From Planctomycetota bacterium (lineage in GTDB: Bacteria; Planctomycetota; SZUA-567; H5-PLA8), in NCBI GenBank assembly GCA_026184295.1, contig JAHCJK010000032.1, positions 1-39,511 on the forward strand: 39,511 nt of DNA, written 5' to 3'. Both the position numbers and the translations under genes were made by a program. Position 1 is the stretch's first letter; each line of letters opens with the position of its first letter. The notes below the pieces were generated by a model, which was not told the origin of the DNA, did no database searches, and was given only the letters and a program-made list of their open reading frames with translations. Shown here piece after piece: positions 36,950-39,511 of this stretch.

Positions 36950-37711
36950 TCAGAGGAGTTCGATCTCTTCCTGCGGGACGTGCAGAAACGCCGCGGCGTT
37001 GCGGTTCAGCACCAGCGGGCGCTCCGGGTCTTCCAGTTCGGGCTGCTGCTCGATCCATTCGCGGAACGGCTTATCGACGCCCAGCGAGACGCTCTCCCAT
37101 TCCAGGCCGCTGGCGTAGATCAGGCGCCCGGCGCCGACTTCGCCGACCAGAAAATTCATCGCTTCGCTGGCCTCGCGGGCCGACCAGCGCGCGCCTTCGC
37201 CCGGAAAGAGCCCCAGCGTGGAGAGCCAGACGTTTTCGTGTTCGGCCAGGCGCACGTGCCCCTGCCAGCCGGGCGCGGGCCCGTGGATGAACGGGTCGAT
37301 CCAGAAATGCGTGTAGCGGAAGCGCTTGACCACCTGCTTGAAGAGCGAGACCGCGCCGGTGCCGGCGGGCAGGCGCACGCGCAGGTAGCGCTTGGTGTTG
37401 CGGAGCGATTCGCAGAGCGGCCACCATTCGGCGGGGCTCTTGAGCCAGAGCAGCAGGTCGTCGCCGGGCATTTCCAGATCGACGAGCACGGCGGAACGCG
37501 ACGGAAACGAAGCGTGGGTCTCGCCCACGATCCGGTCCATGCCCTCGGCGTGCTTCCACATGCGCGTGGGATGCCAGCGGCTGTACTCGTCGCGAATATT
37601 CTTGGCGTTGAGGCCGTGCAGCACGGCGCCTTCAAAGCCTTCCGGCAACTCCGGCGCCACCCCGTAACTCACGTCCGGCGCCACGATACATGCGTCGAAA
37701 AATGGCAGCAT
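36950..37711 (-). CDS. amidohydrolase-related (Amidohydro_2-like) protein with degenerate metal site
   Basis: A 253-residue protein that looks like a shortened TIM-barrel amidohydrolase 2 family member: N-terminus FFDACIVAPDVSYG where relatives have FDAHxHxG, a middle segment YTHFWIDPFIHG, and a C-terminal SGLEWESVSLGVDKPFREWI followed by VLNRNAAAFLHVP, matching the usual GSDxPF and xNAxxLFxL ending. The metal-binding HxH is replaced, so it may be non-catalytic or bind metal differently. GGGAG lies upstream of the ATG. The functional assignment is weak; fold assignment moderate. Confidence 0.55.
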   Translation of the reverse strand: MLPFFDACIVAPDVSYGVAPELPEGFEGAVLHGLNAKNIRDEYSRWHPTRMWKHAEGMDRIVGETHASFPSRSAVLVDLEMPGDDLLLWLKSPAEWWPLCESLRNTKRYLRVRLPAGTGAVSLFKQVVKRFRYTHFWIDPFIHGPAPGWQGHVRLAEHENVWLSTLGLFPGEGARWSAREASEAMNFLVGEVGAGRLIYASGLEWESVSLGVDKPFREWIEQQPELEDPERPLVLNRNAAAFLHVPQEEIELL

Positions 37712-37840
37712 AGGCTCCCGCTCGCGTGTGCAGCCCTGGACCGTCCCCCCATCCTCACATAAAGGCGCGGGTATCGTACCGCCCCCGCGGGCTTTTTAAA
37801 GCATTATGCGCGCCGATTGAACCGCGAGGCCGCCCCGAAG

Positions 37841-39151
37841 CTATTCGTCCATCACGCGCTTGCGGCGGAGGATGTGGTGATAGTGCTGCGCGAAGCGATG
37901 CGCCTCGTCCCGCACGTATTGCAACAGCCGCAACGCGGGCGAACGGCGCGGAAGCCGAATGCCCTCCGGTTTATCGAGTGTATGCAGAATTTCCTCTTGC
38001 TTCGAGAGGCTGGCGAGGAACGGCACCTCGATTTCCGCGGCCTTCAGCGCCTCGCTGGCCGCGTGCAATTGCCCGACGCCTCCGTCGATAAGCACCATGT
38101 CGGGCAGCTCGCGGCCCTCGGTCTTCATGCGCGCGTAGCGCCGCGTGACGACCTCGCGGATCGACGCGAAATCGTCCACGCCCGCCACCGTCTTGACGCG
38201 GAAGCGCCGGTAGCGTTCGCGGCTCGGCATGCCGTCCACGAAACTGACCAGCGAGCCGACGGTCTCGGTGCCCTGCAAGTGCGCGATGTCGATGCCTTCG
38301 ATCGTGCGCGGCGGGCGCGCGACGCCCAGGACTTCCTGCAACTGCGCGACGCCGGACTTCGGGTCGATGTGCAGGACGCCGGGCTCCAGGCCGTCGTCGA
38401 GCGACCCGCGGCGCGAGAGGCTTTCCAGCGCCTTGAGCGTGTCGCGCAGGGCGGCGGCGTCCTCGAAGCGGCGTTCCTTGGCGGCGAGCTTCATGTCGCG
38501 GGTCAGGTCCTTCTTCACGTCCGCGCCCTTGCCTTGCAGGAACTGGACCATGCGCCGCAGGGTCTCGCGGTAGTCCTCGCTGGCCTGCCGGTCGGCGCAC
38601 GGAGCCTTGCAGCGGCCGATGTAGTATTCCAGGCACGGGCGGACGTGGCGGTTCTTCGGGTCGCCTTCCTTGATGTCCAGGTCGCAGGTGCGGTACTTGA
38701 AGACGCGCTGGAGCACCTGCAGGGCCGTGCGCAGCCACTTCGTGTTCACGAACGGACCGTAGTAGCTGCTGCCCTTCTGCCCGCGGTCGCGCGTGACGAT
38801 CACGCGCGGGTAGTCCTCGTTCCAGGTGATCTGCACGACCGGGAAGTTGATGTCGCTTTTGTTGTAGAAGTTGAACGGCGGCTGGAGGTCCTTGATCAGG
38901 CGGTTCTCGAGCAGGTACGCCTCGACCTCGGATTCGCATTCGACGAAATCGATGCGCGCGATGCGTTCGACCAGGTCCAGGGTCTTGCGGTCGCGGGGGC
39001 GCTTGTCGTCGAAGTACTGGCGCACGCGCTTGGCAAGGCTCTTGGCCTTGCCCACGTACAGTTCGTGTTCTTTGCGGTCTTTGAAGATGTAGCAGCCCGG
39101 CGCGTTGGGCAGCGCGGCGTACATCTCTTTCAGTTCGTCGGGAATCGGCAT
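37841..39151 (-). CDS. uvrC: excinuclease ABC subunit C, short form
   Basis: A 436-residue UvrC-type nuclease for nucleotide excision repair. It has the GIY-YIG domain (GCYIF at 19-23, ELYVGKAKSLAKRV at 30-43), four clustered cysteines around CLEYYIGRCKAPC, a UVR motif (KERRFEDAAALRDTL) and the RNase H-like domain (GIDIAHLQG, VLIDGGVGQL, RDEAHRFAQHYH). It ends at RRKRVMDE, where most UvrC proteins continue for about 150-180 residues with a tandem helix-hairpin-helix DNA-binding domain. No such domain follows in any frame before the next gene, so it is a domain loss rather than a simple frameshift. TATAAT (39184-39179) and GGAGCGGG precede the ATG. Confidence 0.9.
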   Translation of the reverse strand: MPIPDELKEMYAALPNAPGCYIFKDRKEHELYVGKAKSLAKRVRQYFDDKRPRDRKTLDLVERIARIDFVECESEVEAYLLENRLIKDLQPPFNFYNKSDINFPVVQITWNEDYPRVIVTRDRGQKGSSYYGPFVNTKWLRTALQVLQRVFKYRTCDLDIKEGDPKNRHVRPCLEYYIGRCKAPCADRQASEDYRETLRRMVQFLQGKGADVKKDLTRDMKLAAKERRFEDAAALRDTLKALESLSRRGSLDDGLEPGVLHIDPKSGVAQLQEVLGVARPPRTIEGIDIAHLQGTETVGSLVSFVDGMPSRERYRRFRVKTVAGVDDFASIREVVTRRYARMKTEGRELPDMVLIDGGVGQLHAASEALKAAEIEVPFLASLSKQEEILHTLDKPEGIRLPRRSPALRLLQYVRDEAHRFAQHYHHILRRKRVMDE

Positions 39152-39178
39152 CGCGGGACCCGCTCCGGTACGGGCCCG

Positions 39179-39184
39179 ATTATA
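39179..39184 (-). promoter_or_regulatory. -10 box upstream of uvrC
   Basis: TATAAT on the minus strand, 27 nt before the uvrC ATG, in the context CGCGGTATAAT that resembles the boxes before apaG and the beta-CASP gene. No clear -35 box is seen. Confidence 0.4.
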
Positions 39185-39217
39185 CCGCGTTGCGGGCGCC
39201 CGTGCGGCTCGGCGGGG

Positions 39218-39511
39218 CTATTCGAGGCCCGGGAGGGCCTCTTCGCCGCCGTCGCCGTCTTCGCTGCCGGCCGTGGCTTCCCCGGCGGCGCGGTCGCCTT
39301 CGACCCTGGGTTCCAGGATCGTGGCGCGGTTTTCCTCGGGATCGTCGAAGGCCTTGCGGCGCGAAGGCGCGGCCAGGCGCACGGAATCGCCGGCCTTCAC
39401 CTGCGCGCCCTTGTCGTTCAGGATCGTGTTGATCGTGGCGATCAGCGCGTCGGCGCTCTGCAGGCGCTGGTTGGGATCCTTGGCCATCAGTTTCAGGATC
39501 AGGTTGCGGCA
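39218..39511 (-). CDS. C-terminal end of a second Ser/Thr protein kinase (partial)
   Basis: The frame enters from the right edge. The visible 97 residues start with the end of a Hanks-type kinase C-lobe (CRNLILKLMAKDPNQRLQSA, then DALIATINTIL), followed by an acidic Glu/Gly/Ala-rich tail ending at TAG (39218-39220). It ends soon after the catalytic domain, so it lacks the membrane segment and LamG domain of the kinase at 4321. The rest lies outside the window. Confidence 0.75.
   Translation of the reverse strand, partial: CRNLILKLMAKDPNQRLQSADALIATINTILNDKGAQVKAGDSVRLAAPSRRKAFDDPEENRATILEPRVEGDRAAGEATAGSEDGDGGEEALPGLE

Overview
The window is GC-rich bacterial chromosome (most genes look to be about 65-70% GC by eye), probably from a metagenome-type relative of the Planctomycetota/PVC group or a neighbouring phylum such as Lentisphaerota, Hydrogenedentota or Sumerlaeota. 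This placement is inferred from gene content: a Ser/Thr kinase with a transmembrane segment and a LamG/ConA-like domain, the end of a second such kinase, two PhyH-type dioxygenases, a Gfo/Idh/MocA - heparinase-like - AraC operon, a glycolate dehydrogenase operon, and many small Pro/Ala-rich membrane proteins. No rRNA or tRNA gene was recognised.

Layout. 1-243 is the tail of an unrecognised protein. 300-4320 is a clearly AT-richer island holding one minus-strand operon: a DNA cytosine-5 methyltransferase, a GHKL (MutL/MORC-like) ATPase and a Rossmann methyltransferase-like protein. It has its own consensus-like promoter and an inverted repeat at its far end, and is best read as a horizontally acquired modification/defence cassette. 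4321-12868 carries the LamG kinase, an amidohydrolase, a zinc alcohol dehydrogenase, a response regulator, a beta-CASP nuclease and a creatininase-type hydrolase, closed by a perfect terminator. 12883-17721 carries a PhyH oxygenase and the Gfo/Idh/MocA - heparinase-like - AraC operon (probable polysaccharide or sugar-acid use). 18101-23707 is the glycolate oxidase operon glcD-glcE-TPR protein-glcF-cupin. 23930-31834 holds mostly housekeeping genes: cvpA-like, truA, a HAD phosphatase, a membrane protein, a PHP-like protein, metF, trpE and apaG.

31907-33176 is the second unusual locus. A TetR regulator is followed by an operator-like palindrome, a strong sigma70-type promoter, about 570 bp with no open frame of useful length on either strand, many potential RNA helices, and a textbook terminator. 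It reads as a regulated, large structured non-coding RNA gene. The right part holds a zinc-ribbon membrane protein, a second PhyH protein, ligA, a degenerate amidohydrolase, a short uvrC lacking its usual C-terminal helix-hairpin-helix region, and the end of a second kinase.

Intergenic DNA carries a family of short composite repeats (CGGAG/CAGAG-type arms, CTTGGCGT/TTTCTTGG and GTGGTTC tandem arrays). Their arms nearly all sit next to stop codons. Several genes show a -10-like hexamer only 6-8 nt before the start codon, suggesting leaderless transcripts.
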